A stretch of DNA of 15,352 nucleotides from Bacteroidota bacterium (GTDB lineage: Bacteria > Bacteroidota > Bacteroidia > Chitinophagales > Chitinophagaceae): assembly GCA_023422565.1 (NCBI GenBank), contig JAFAGR010000103.1, positions 1 through 15,352 of the forward strand, given 5' to 3'. The position numbers and the translations under genes are program-made. This document shows, one piece after another, positions 6,723 to 13,856 of this stretch. Every line of letters begins with the position of its first letter. Position 1 is the stretch's first letter. The notes below the pieces were generated by a model. That model had not been told where the DNA came from, did not search any database, and saw nothing but the letters and a program-made list of their open reading frames with translations.

Positions 6723-7805
6723 ATGGCCATGAATAAATTTCTACTATTATCTGTATTTACTTTTGCGGCCCTTACTATTGAAGCGCAACAGTTTCGCGGC
6801 CAGTGGAAAGGTTACTTTTCTGATAAGAGTACTTCATTCCAGGGCTGGGGCGGCGACCGCTGCGAATACGTGCTGGAGATCGAAACAAAAGGAACCACAG
6901 TTTCCGGCTATTCATACACCTACTTCACGCAAGGCGGAAAAAGGTACTATACCATTTGCAAGTTGACCGGCTACCTTAACAAAGCAAAAAAATACATTGA
7001 GGTCAAGGAAACTGAACGCACCAAAACGAATGTGCCGGTGACAATCAGAAATTGCTTCCAGGTTCACAAACTTTATTATGAAAAGGGAGATGGCTCTGAG
7101 GTGATTGCCGGAGAGTGGATTCCCGCACCGCAACAGAGCGGTGATTGCGGCTACGGTTATACCTTTTTGGAACGCCGGTCTCTATACACGATGGTTCCCG
7201 GTTACAACAGGAGTGCCGCCCCGGGAAATGCGGTTAAAAAACCGGCCTCACCACCGGTGGCGAAAGCTCCGGTAAAAAGCCATGCACCAATAGCGAAAGC
7301 ATCTCCTGCTAAACCTAAGATACAGGAAAAGATTTCCGACAAACCACCGATTGCAGCGAATAAAGAATTTCAGGCTACTATAACCGATAAAGAGGATCAG
7401 CGGAAGAAAACCGAGATGATCACGCCTTCCACCACCTTTATGAACCGTGACCTTACGGTTCTGAAGACAATCCGTGTTGAAAACCCCGTGATTACTGTAA
7501 ACGTATATGATAATGCGGAGGTAGATGGAGACAGCATTTCCCTGTTCTTTAACGGGAAACTTATCTTAAAAAACAAAAGGCTTTGTGAGAAAGGTTATTT
7601 GATGGAGTTAGCCGTAGATACCGATAAGTTTTCGAACGAACTGATCATGCATGCTGAAAATCTCGGGACCATTCCGCCAAACACAGCCCTGATGGTAGTA
7701 AAGGATGGGACAAAGCGGTATGAAGTAAGAATAAGTTCTGACCTTAAAAACAGCGGGGTGATCCGTTTTGTATATGGCGGAAACCATGCCTCTGCGACGG
7801 ATTAA
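6723..7805 (+). CDS. Secreted two-domain protein of unknown function
   Basis: A 360-residue protein with a signal peptide (residues 1-22, ending IEAQ). The first mature domain (about 23-152) is rich in Tyr/Trp/Gly and alternating strands. It starts QFRGQWKGYF, has Cys at 47, 79, 111 and 142 that could form two disulfides, and suggests a beta-barrel or lipocalin-like fold (inference). A Pro/Ala/Lys-rich linker (160-235) leads to a C-terminal domain (about 245-352) with the pattern NVYDNAEVDGDSISLFFNG, then NELIMHAENLGTIPPNTALM and RYEVRISSD. This C-terminal pattern recurs in Bacteroidota exported proteins of unknown function. ATG 6729 is an alternative start that removes two residues. It converges on the DUF3347 gene with only 3 bp between stop codons. 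No enzymatic motif is visible. Confidence 0.78.
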   Translation: MAMNKFLLLSVFTFAALTIEAQQFRGQWKGYFSDKSTSFQGWGGDRCEYVLEIETKGTTVSGYSYTYFTQGGKRYYTICKLTGYLNKAKKYIEVKETERTKTNVPVTIRNCFQVHKLYYEKGDGSEVIAGEWIPAPQQSGDCGYGYTFLERRSLYTMVPGYNRSAAPGNAVKKPASPPVAKAPVKSHAPIAKASPAKPKIQEKISDKPPIAANKEFQATITDKEDQRKKTEMITPSTTFMNRDLTVLKTIRVENPVITVNVYDNAEVDGDSISLFFNGKLILKNKRLCEKGYLMELAVDTDKFSNELIMHAENLGTIPPNTALMVVKDGTKRYEVRISSDLKNSGVIRFVYGGNHASATD

Positions 7806-7808
7806 TTA

Positions 7809-8426
7809 TCAATTTCGCGTCACACTATCCTTTACGTCCCCGCAGTTCAGCATACCCGCTTTATATTTTGGGTGCTTTTTCCCAAGATAGGGATTAACCA
7901 CTTCAGCCTCTTTGCTCAACCAGTTAGCGGCAATATCATCATCAAAGGCCATTGGGCAACTTTGCACATAAAGGGTTGAACCCTCGTAATTGATCATTTT
8001 TACAAATCCGGGGTACATCTGGTCACTTAATGAGCTAAAATCCTTCCTCATTTCTGTAATATCTGTTTGGGTGATGATGCTTGCTGCATTTGCTTTCAGG
8101 TCATTGGCGATTGCTTCAGCGGAGGCACGGATTGAGCCGGAATCTGCGCTCAACTCCTCGAACGGGATTTGCGCTACTGCCTCAGAAAATGTTATTGCAT
8201 ATTGCTTTGCGAGTTCGCCATCGGCTTCCACGAAGGCATTTTTCATTTTCATATAGGCATCTATCACGGCATCCACCTTCAGGTTAAAGGTATCCGAATG
8301 AGTATTCAGAGCGATCGGAGCTGTTTTTGGCGCCTTTTCCCTTTTGGTATCTTTCGTGCGAAGAACAAACCAATACAGGCTGAACCCCGCCAGTATGACA
8401 ACTATAAGTAAAAACAGCTTTTTCAT
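7809..8426 (-). CDS. DUF3347 domain protein, membrane anchored, possible metal binding
   Basis: A 205-residue protein with an N-terminal membrane anchor (residues 3-22, uncleaved or signal-like), then a charged linker and a helical domain (about 48-195). The end carries the DUF3347 signature: C157-P-M-A, a WLS segment at 169-171, NPYLGKK (178-184) and GMLNC195G. This Cys/Met-rich pattern is related to the C-terminal region found attached to CusB-type copper efflux adaptors in Bacteroidota, so periplasmic copper or other soft-metal binding is plausible but unproven. Here the domain stands alone: no CusA/CusB, copper ATPase or regulator lies beside it. The stop is 3 bp from the stop of the convergent secreted protein gene. 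A weak -7-like box (TACCTTTA, 8441-8448) lies upstream. Confidence 0.8.
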   Translation of the reverse strand: MKKLFLLIVVILAGFSLYWFVLRTKDTKREKAPKTAPIALNTHSDTFNLKVDAVIDAYMKMKNAFVEADGELAKQYAITFSEAVAQIPFEELSADSGSIRASAEAIANDLKANAASIITQTDITEMRKDFSSLSDQMYPGFVKMINYEGSTLYVQSCPMAFDDDIAANWLSKEAEVVNPYLGKKHPKYKAGMLNCGDVKDSVTRN

Positions 8427-8508
8427 CCCTACTTTTTGGGTAAAGGTAGCGCATCCTGCTGATTTAGCAGGAGTTAATGGAATCGCATGTGGCTTCGCGG
8501 TAATTGAA

Positions 8509-8597
8509 GTCTCTCAAAACATCTCTTCACAGCCGGCATAGACCTTCCGACTATCCATTTAGTGCGCAGGCACCTTAATTCAGATGCTTTGAGAGAC
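8509..8597. repeat. 15-bp inverted repeat pair flanking a dispersed motif copy
   Basis: GTCTCTCAAAACATC (8509-8523) and GATGCTTTGAGAGAC (8583-8597) are inverted repeats with a single mismatch, 59 bp apart. The inner segment holds one copy of the CCGACTATCCATTTAG motif (8547-8562). A further short pair, ATCTCTTC (8521-8528) with GAAGAGAT (8626-8633), overlaps the left arm. Confidence 0.75.
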
Positions 8598-9222
8598 GGT
8601 CGGTAGGGGAAGCTTTCCGATTCGAGAAGAGATTTTCATGATAAAGTTCCAAATTTTAAGTAAGGATCTCTGTCATTCCCGGACGGTTAGTTAGAATGCT
8701 TTACGCATCTAAAATCGATACGGCTATCCATATAATTCGCAAATCCCTTTCGGCAGTATCATAGACCGGTTAGATTATGCTTTTCACAATAATTGAGTTC
8801 CGATTATCACTGTAAATCAAAATCAGAAGTGGCCGGAAGTTGCCCGACTATCCATTTAGGTTGCAAAGCTAATACTGCTGACCATTTAGCACAATTTCAA
8901 TTGTACAGATGCCGTAACACCGCGCAACGATCCGCGCTTCCTGGCAATCTGAATTTCCAATTGAAAGCTTGGCCGGCTAAGAAATTAATTAGAAAATCCG
9001 GAATAATTAAAAAGCTGTTCTTGTTTCTCCTCAACCAGAAACAGATTGCGAACTATATGGATAGGCGTGGGTTGGCTTTTTACTATCCGGTGGCCCAATC
9101 ACCTAAAAGAAGAAACTTCCTCCCACTATTCTCAGAAATCCTTCTTGTCACGCTAAAAAAATAAAAACCTTCTCCTATACCTTGCAACGGGCGCCTTCGT
9201 GCACCTTAAATGGATAGTCGGG
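8547..9222. repeat. Dispersed CCGACTATCCATTTAGG motif, five copies
   Basis: Copies: 8547-8562 (+), 8844-8860 (+) and 9207-9222 (-) share CCGACTATCCATTTA. 8724-8734 (+) and 9054-9064 (-) are a diverged CTATCCATATA form. The 9-mer GCACCTTAA also occurs beside both the first (+) copy (8570-8578) and the (-) copy (9201-9209). The direction switches around the middle of the interval, so the region has an overall inverted layout. Confidence 0.65.
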
Positions 9223-9292
9223 CCGCTTATGTAAACTGAAACGTCCTATCCTCATTCTTCAAAACCTCCTTCTTCCCTAACTCTTTATAAAG

Positions 9293-9300
9293 TACTTTTG
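9293..9300 (+). promoter_or_regulatory. Candidate -7 box for the ABC-F gene
   Basis: TACTTTTG matches TAnnTTTG and is followed by CA; it lies 17 bases before the ATG at 9317, implying a leader of only about 10 nt. The -33 region is T-rich without an exact TTTG. Confidence 0.5.
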
Positions 9301-9316
9301 CAAAAAATTTTCGGAA

Positions 9317-11260
9317 ATGCTTTTAGGACTGCAAAATGTGACCTTCGAATTCGGCGCAAGAGTTATCGTGGAAGATGCCACCTGGCACATTCAGCCCAAC
9401 GAACGCATCGGCCTTGTCGGCTATAACGGCACCGGCAAGTCTACCCTGTTCAAAGTCCTCACCGGACAATACTCCCCTTCTAAAGGTACTGTTGAAAAAG
9501 GCCGCGAAACCACAATCGGCTTTCTTCATCAGGATCTTCTTGGTTTTGACACCGAAGATTCCATCCTGGAAGTGGCCCTCGGGGCCTTCGAACGCGTGAA
9601 GCAACTTGAAAAAGAACTGGAAGAAATTGCCGCCGAACTGGAAAAAACCGGCGATGAAGATCTGGCACATCAATACTCCGATAAGTTGCATGAAATGGAA
9701 GTGCTGGACGGCTACAGCATTCATCACCGCACCGAAGAAATTTTGCAAGGGCTCGGCTTCGCAAACGCCGATCTGAAAAAACCTTATAAAAAATTCAGCG
9801 GAGGCTGGCGCATGCGCGTGCTCCTGGCAAAGATGATCCTCATGCAACCCGACGTGTTGCTGCTGGATGAACCTACCAACCACCTTGACCTTCCCAGTAT
9901 CGAATGGTTGGAAAAATATCTTCAGCACTACCAGGGCGCGGTGGTGATCGTGTCGCACGACCGTTACTTTCTTGACAGGATGGTAACAAAAATTGTCGAA
10001 CTCTATCAGCAACAGTTGCATTTTTATTCCGGTAATTATAGTTTTTACGAAAAAGAAAAAGCTCTTCGTATCGATCTGCAAAAGAAGGCTTACGAAAATC
10101 AGCAGGATTATATCCGGCAGCAGGAACGTTTTGTTGAACGCTTCAAAGCCAAGGCCAGCAAGGCCGCACAGGCACAGAGTATTGTAAAGCGTCTCGATAA
10201 ACTGGAACGCATTGAAGACGTTGAACTCGAACGACCGAACATGCGCATCAACTTCACGGTGGAAAAACAACCTGGACGTACCATCTGCACTTTAAAACAC
10301 ATCACCAAAAGTTTTAAGGACGTAAAAATTGTGGAAGACACCGGCGCTGAAATTGATCGCGGTGATAAGATCGCGCTCATCGGTGCTAACGGTAAGGGCA
10401 AATCGACCTTGTTACGAATCATCGCGGGCATTGAGCCGTTTGAAGGCGAACGCATCTGGGGGCACAATGTTCAGGAAGCATTTTATGCCCAGCACCAACT
10501 CGAAGCGCTTAACATGAACAACGACATTCTTGAAGAGATGAAGGATGCAAAAAGCGGTAAAACCGATCTGGAGTTACGAAGCCTTTTGGGCGCCTTCCTT
10601 TTCAGCGGCGATGCGATCGAAAAAAAAATACGTGTATTGAGCGGTGGCGAGAAAGCGCGCGTCGCCCTTGCAAAAACCATCGTAAGCAAGGCCAACTTTT
10701 TAATGCTCGATGAACCTACCAACCATTTGGATATTCATTCGGTCGACCTTCTTGTTGAATCGCTTAATAAATACGAAGGCAGCCTGATCCTTGTAAGTCA
10801 CGATCGTTACTTCATCAGCCGCGTGGCCAATAAAATATGGGAAATTGATGACCATAAAATCCGTGAATTTAAAGGCACCTATGCGGAATGGGAAGAATGG
10901 AAACAAAGAAGATTGAAGGAAGAAGAAGCCTTGAAGAAGGCGCTGAAACCCGAACCTGTTGTGGCAAAGGCGGATAATACAAGGGTGGTGAAAAATGTGA
11001 AGAACGATCAGCTTGAAAAAGAATCAAAGAAGGAATTGCAGAAACTGAAATCTAAATTCTCTCAGTTGGAAGATCGCATTTCAGAACTGAATAAAAACAA
11101 AACCACGCTGGAAACACAACTTGGCTCTCCGGAGATATATGGCGACCATGAAAAGTTTCGCAATGTAGAAGCCGATTACCAGAAGTTGCAAAAGGATCTT
11201 GAAGAACAGAACGCCGAATACGAATCGCTTTTCGAGAAGATCATGAAACTGGAAGGTTGA
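9317..11260 (+). CDS. ABC-F family ATPase (Uup/EttA-like ribosome-associated factor)
   Basis: A 647-residue soluble protein with two ABC domains and no membrane segment. First domain: Walker A GYNGTGKST (35-43), signature FSGGW (160-164), Walker B with LLLDEPTNHLD (181-191), SHDR (213-216). Then comes the charged interdomain linker characteristic of ABC-F (about 225-320), which reaches the ribosomal P/E-site region in characterised members. Second domain: GANGKGKST (356-364), LSGGE (441-445), LMLDEPTNHLD (462-472), SHDR (494-497). The C-terminus (about 565-645) is a Glu/Lys/Leu-rich coiled coil, as in Uup and YheS. ABC-F proteins act on translating or stalled ribosomes; some give antibiotic resistance by target protection, but nothing here points to resistance. 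It is followed 93 bp later by a small co-oriented gene. Confidence 0.93.
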   Translation: MLLGLQNVTFEFGARVIVEDATWHIQPNERIGLVGYNGTGKSTLFKVLTGQYSPSKGTVEKGRETTIGFLHQDLLGFDTEDSILEVALGAFERVKQLEKELEEIAAELEKTGDEDLAHQYSDKLHEMEVLDGYSIHHRTEEILQGLGFANADLKKPYKKFSGGWRMRVLLAKMILMQPDVLLLDEPTNHLDLPSIEWLEKYLQHYQGAVVIVSHDRYFLDRMVTKIVELYQQQLHFYSGNYSFYEKEKALRIDLQKKAYENQQDYIRQQERFVERFKAKASKAAQAQSIVKRLDKLERIEDVELERPNMRINFTVEKQPGRTICTLKHITKSFKDVKIVEDTGAEIDRGDKIALIGANGKGKSTLLRIIAGIEPFEGERIWGHNVQEAFYAQHQLEALNMNNDILEEMKDAKSGKTDLELRSLLGAFLFSGDAIEKKIRVLSGGEKARVALAKTIVSKANFLMLDEPTNHLDIHSVDLLVESLNKYEGSLILVSHDRYFISRVANKIWEIDDHKIREFKGTYAEWEEWKQRRLKEEEALKKALKPEPVVAKADNTRVVKNVKNDQLEKESKKELQKLKSKFSQLEDRISELNKNKTTLETQLGSPEIYGDHEKFRNVEADYQKLQKDLEEQNAEYESLFEKIMKLEG

Positions 11261-11353
11261 TTCATATTAAATGGTGAGAAATACGTTCTTCTTATCCACA
11301 AAAATCATTTCCAGTATAGTTATTGCTATTAGCGGGGGCGAAAAACCTCTGCT

Positions 11354-11620
11354 ATGAAATTAACTTTTGTGCGCAACATCCAGTTTACCAAACTCGTAAA
11401 AATTCACGGCCGCCTTAAAGAATTCAACTTTCGAAAACCCAATCACCACGAACGTAGCAACTTCTCCGTGGATACCATCGACGAATATGGAGAACGTATC
11501 ATATTTCAAATGCAGAAATTCGATGGCGAATGGCGTATCCTCACCGATGGACTTCCTAAATGGATAACCGACCAGGAAGTCAGTTTTAATATACTCATCA
11601 CGGAAGAATTGGAAGCGTAA
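11354..11620 (+). CDS. Small conserved hypothetical protein
   Basis: An 88-residue protein, MKLTFVRNIQFTKLVKIHGR at the start, then a region with alternating strands (FSVDTIDEYGERIIFQMQK, DGEWRIL) and an acidic C-terminus (ITEELEA). It has no signal, membrane segment or catalytic motif. The wording, especially KLVKxxGRLxEFNFRK, resembles small uncharacterised proteins I have seen in Chitinophagales-type genomes, so I take it as a real gene. It could be an all-beta fold; function is unknown. It lies 93 bp after the ABC-F gene in the same direction and might be cotranscribed. Downstream begins the repeat-rich interval. Confidence 0.7.
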   Translation: MKLTFVRNIQFTKLVKIHGRLKEFNFRKPNHHERSNFSVDTIDEYGERIIFQMQKFDGEWRILTDGLPKWITDQEVSFNILITEELEA

Positions 11621-11718
11621 CAGGTTACAATCGTCTCCTACCTCCTCCAATTGCTAACGGGCACGCCTACCTGAAAATGTGCACTTAAGACGTGATGCAT
11701 TTTTCTTTTTCGGGCGTT

Positions 11719-11776
11719 CCCCCCGACCGAAGCGTCGGGGGGCGGGCTTTCCGCTGTATCTCGGGCGATGCCCGAG
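11719..11776. repeat. Two adjacent strong hairpins (CCCCCCGAC stem and CTCGGGC stem)
   Basis: CCCCCCGAC (11719-11727) pairs perfectly with GTCGGGGGG (11734-11742) around CGAAGC. CTCGGGC (11760-11766) pairs perfectly with GCCCGAG (11770-11776) around GAT. Neither is followed by a T tract in a position that would make a normal terminator. Between and around them are GGGCTTTCCGCTGTATC and GGATGCCGCTTCAATCCC, which I recall as recurring intergenic text in Bacteroidota genomes (memory only). Confidence 0.75.
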
Positions 11777-11787
11777 GATGCCGCTTC

Positions 11788-11820
11788 AATCCCTAACGCG
11801 AAGGCACAAAGCCTTTGCAC
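11788..11820 (+). repeat. 33-bp direct repeat, copy 1
   Basis: Begins AATCCCTAACGC and ends AAAGCCTTTGCAC; matches 11946-11978 at 29 of 33 positions. It contains a small AAGGC/GCCTT hairpin with loop ACAAA. Confidence 0.8.
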
Positions 11821-11912
11821 GAAGTGCAGAATATTTGTTGATGGCTGCGTGGGAAGCTTGCTTACTAAAGCAGGCATACAAATATTCAACCGCCGAAGGC
11901 GGAAAGGCTTTG
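11807..11912. repeat. Element able to fold into a four-way junction
   Basis: Four stems nest with almost no unpaired bases. Closing stem: CAAAGCCTTT (11807-11816) with AAAGGCTTTG (11903-11912), 10 bp. Arm 1: GCAC/GTGC (11817-11827), loop GAA. Arm 2: GAATATTTGT (11829-11838) with ACAAATATTC (11878-11887), 10 bp, extended inward by ATGGCTGC/GCAGGCAT with one mismatch. Arm 3: CCGCC/GGCGG (11890-11902), loop GAA. All stems are visible by eye; folding as RNA or as extruded or single-stranded DNA is inference. Confidence 0.75.
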
Positions 11913-11917
11913 GGAAA

Positions 11918-11930
11918 GGCCGCAGCGGCC
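11918..11930. repeat. GGCCGC-A-GCGGCC palindrome
   Basis: Perfect 6-bp inverted repeat around one A, immediately after the four-way junction element and overlapping a CCATGG site (11929-11934). Confidence 0.7.
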
Positions 11931-11945
11931 ATGGATCATGCAAAT

Positions 11946-11978
11946 AATCCCTAACGCACAGGTACAAAGCCTTTTCAC
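11946..11978 (+). repeat. 33-bp direct repeat, copy 2
   Basis: Second copy of the repeat at 11788-11820. The inner hairpin is kept only with a G-T wobble (AGGT/GCCT). It abuts the tandem palindrome array that begins at 11979. Confidence 0.8.
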
Positions 11979-12125
11979 TCGTCCATGGTTCGTGTCTCAC
12001 GAACCATTCTTGCCCCGGTTCGTGTCTCACAAACCATTCTTGCCCCGGTTCGTGTCTCACCAAATCGTCCATGGTTCGTGTCTCACGAACCATTCTTGCC
12101 CCGGTTCGTGTCTCACGAACCATTC
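11979..12125. repeat. Tandem array of a 19-bp palindrome, five units
   Basis: Five copies of GGTTCGTGTCTCAC start at 11987, 12017, 12047, 12073 and 12103 (spacing 30, 30, 26, 30). Units 1, 4 and 5 are perfect palindromes, GGTTCGTGTCTCACGAACC, with an 8-bp stem and TCT loop; unit 2 has one changed base and unit 3 is damaged on its right side. The linker ATTCTTGCCCC is identical wherever present. A higher-order 61-bp block (11979-12039) recurs at 12065-12125 with one mismatch. Confidence 0.92.
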
Positions 12126-12177
12126 AATAACAAATAATATCGCGAATCTTTTTAATTCATTATTTTGCCGCCCGCTT

Positions 12178-13599
12178 ATGAGTTCCAACTCTTCATCTAT
12201 AAGTCCGGCCCGATTCTTCAAACTAATCGCTCGATCTCTTAAAGGAGAGGAACTGGATTATACGGCAATTCCCATTCGCACGGGTGTGGTTATGCTCGCT
12301 ATCCCCATGATGCTTGAAATGATGATGGAATCCGTGTTTGCGCTGGTCGATCTTTATTTCGTCGGCCATCTTCCGGAAAGCAGCTTTGCGGTGCAAACTG
12401 TCGGACTCACGGAATCTGTTCTAGCCATCATGTATTCTATTGCAATTGGAATGAGCATGGCGCCAACGGCAACGGTTGCACGAATAATTGGCGAGAAAGA
12501 CCCGGAAGGCGCCGCCAAAAGCGGCGCGCAGTCGATAGTCGTTGCCATCGCAGTCACTCTGGTGCTGAGTATTGCAGGAGCACTATTCGCAGAAGAGATT
12601 CTTTTACTGATGGGCGCCTCACGCGAAAGTGCCGCATACGGCAAATCCTTTACGGCCTTAATGTTTGCCAGTAGCGTTTCAATTATGCTGCTCTTTCTTA
12701 TAAACGGAATCTTTCGCGGCGCCGGCAATGCAGCCATCGCCATGAAAAGCTTGTGGGTGGCAAATATCTGCAACATTATCCTCTGCCCTATTCTAATTCG
12801 CGGTTGGTTCGGCCTGCCCGCATTTGGATTATTGGGCGCGGCAATGGCAACCGCCACCGGAAGAAGCATCGGCGTTCTTTACCAACTTTATCATCTTTTT
12901 TATGGCGGGGGTCGCATCAAATTAAAGCTGCATCATTTTAAACCGGACTTTCCGCTCGCGAAAGCACTGGTGAAGATTGCGACACCTGGAGTTTTTCAAT
13001 TTGTGATCGCTTCCTGCAGTTGGATTATTCTTGCCAGGCTTGTTGCTGTCACCGGTGGAGATGAGGGCTCGGCCGGCTACCAAACCGCACTCCGGCTAAT
13101 GATGTTTTTTCTCCTGCCTGCATGGGGATTGAGCAATGCAGCGGCCACCCTTGTCGGCCAAAACCTTGGCGCCAATCAACCTGATCGTGCGGAAAAATCT
13201 GTAATGACTACGATTTTGTACAATGTTGTTTACATGGCCATTGTGAGTCTCATATTTTTACTTTTTGCTAAACCCCTTACCGCACTTTTTACAGAGTCTC
13301 TCGAGATCAATCGAATTGCCATGAATGCCATGTATATAATGGCAAGCGGGTTTATTTTTTACGGCATCGGTATGGTGATGATCAACGCCTTTAATGGCAG
13401 TGGCGATACACTAACGCCGACGTGGATCAATTTCTTCGGCTTCTGGCTTTTCCAGATCCCGCTCGCTTACGTCCTTTCCGAATACCTCGACTGGAATGCC
13501 CGGGGCGTCTTCTGGGCGATCCCCATAGCCGAATCAGCGATCACTGTCGTTTCTTTCTGGCTTTTCAAAAAAGGAAAATGGAAGTTGAAGAAGGTGTGA
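12178..13599 (+). CDS. MATE family multidrug/cation antiporter (NorM/DinF-like)
   Basis: A 473-residue inner-membrane protein with about 12 hydrophobic segments in two similar halves, the MATE arrangement. Typical features include AIPMMLEMMMESVFALVDLYFVG in the first helix, the VGLTESV segment, the repeat-half start KIATPGVFQFVIAS, and NAAATLVGQNLGANQPDRAEKS, the conserved G-x-N-x-G loop of the second half. MATE pumps use Na+ or H+ gradients to expel organic cations and drugs. I start it at ATG 12178 (MSSNSSSIS). The frame is open to 11938, but that upstream part is only a translation of the palindrome array. A TATTTTGC box at 12161-12168 resembles the -7 element with one base missing and would give a very short leader. 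No partner transporter or regulator is adjacent. Confidence 0.92.
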   Translation: MSSNSSSISPARFFKLIARSLKGEELDYTAIPIRTGVVMLAIPMMLEMMMESVFALVDLYFVGHLPESSFAVQTVGLTESVLAIMYSIAIGMSMAPTATVARIIGEKDPEGAAKSGAQSIVVAIAVTLVLSIAGALFAEEILLLMGASRESAAYGKSFTALMFASSVSIMLLFLINGIFRGAGNAAIAMKSLWVANICNIILCPILIRGWFGLPAFGLLGAAMATATGRSIGVLYQLYHLFYGGGRIKLKLHHFKPDFPLAKALVKIATPGVFQFVIASCSWIILARLVAVTGGDEGSAGYQTALRLMMFFLLPAWGLSNAAATLVGQNLGANQPDRAEKSVMTTILYNVVYMAIVSLIFLLFAKPLTALFTESLEINRIAMNAMYIMASGFIFYGIGMVMINAFNGSGDTLTPTWINFFGFWLFQIPLAYVLSEYLDWNARGVFWAIPIAESAITVVSFWLFKKGKWKLKKV

Positions 13600-13738
13600 A
13601 AGGAAAGTGAGTTGGCTTTTCAGCAAATTCAATGTTTTTCTTTGTGGCCTTATTTATTCCTCTATGTGAAACCTCATTTCGATCTAAGTAACGAAAGCTC
13701 AATTAAGTTGAAATTCGTTGCTAAAACAAGGCCGAAGA
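13600..13738. other. Short interval between MATE gene and GIY-YIG fragment
   Basis: Nothing recognisable: no RNA gene, no terminator with T tract after the MATE stop, and no convincing protein similarity. Confidence 0.5.
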
Positions 13739-13807
13739 TCATTTAACACGATTCGTAAAGCACTTACCGGATACCAAAGAATACAATTTGTAAACAAAAT
13801 AACCCAT
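13739..13807 (-). pseudogene. Truncated second copy of the GIY-YIG gene start
   Basis: From ATG 13805-13807 the frame reads MGYFVYKLYSLVSGKCFTNR, then V-K and a stop at 13739-13741. The first ten residues match the intact gene at 13930-14211 except I7 to K, and the next twelve align without gaps by mostly single-codon changes (for example R15-Y-Y-I-G against K-C-F-T-N). It is preceded by the same terminator and the same tRNA 3' end as the intact copy, so it is a decayed paralogue rather than a chance frame. Confidence 0.7.
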
Positions 13808-13855
13808 AAAAAAAATACCTCGCTTTTGGGCGAGGACATTTGTTTTTTAGCGCGG
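13779..13855. repeat. 77-bp direct repeat, left copy
   Basis: Matches 14183-14259 at about 73 of 77 positions: one T/A change, one A/G change and two run-length changes in an A tract and a T tract. It contains the start of a GIY-YIG frame, an intrinsic terminator and the base of a tRNA-Ser acceptor stem. The homology continues, split by two insertions, to 13963. Confidence 0.93.
13808..13835 (-). terminator. Duplicated tRNA terminator
   Basis: CCTCGC/GCGAGG stem (13818-13823 with 13830-13835) followed leftward by eight T's (complement of 13808-13815); copy of the tRNA-Ser terminator at 14212-14239. Confidence 0.75.
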
Positions 13856-13856
13856 A

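Larger units (their letters stand above)
8427..9316. other. Gene-free interval with inverted repeats and a dispersed motif
   Basis: About 890 bases without a convincing gene; open frames here lack any recognisable protein pattern. It contains an inverted repeat (8509-8597), several copies in both orientations of a motif around CTATCCATTTA, and the -7 box of the ABC-F gene at its right end. It may be the remains of a decayed insertion, but no transposase remnant is visible. Confidence 0.6.

Noticed and set aside
8793..9164. Open frame of 123 codons on the plus strand in the gene-free interval
   Set aside because: No family pattern, odd composition with many Cys and Arg early, and it reads through a copy of the dispersed repeat motif; looks like chance.
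9323..10270. Open frame of 315 codons on the minus strand inside the ABC-F gene
   Set aside because: Long, but antisense to Walker and signature motifs; composition rich in Phe/His/Gln as expected from a shadow frame.
11719..11776. Terminators for the 88-residue gene
   Set aside because: The stems are strong, but no T tract follows the stems on the plus strand and they lie 100 bases past the stop; a repeat-type hairpin is a better description.
11638..12123. Open frame of 161 codons on the minus strand
   Set aside because: It is a translation of the palindrome array and hairpin block (repeats of VRHEP and similar), not a protein family.
11979..12125. CRISPR array
   Set aside because: Units are regularly spaced, but the 11-base linkers are identical and no cas genes are present.
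11938..12177. Upstream extension of the MATE frame by 80 codons
   Set aside because: The extension is translated repeat sequence (RFVSHEP-type units); MATE homology begins after the ATG at 12178.
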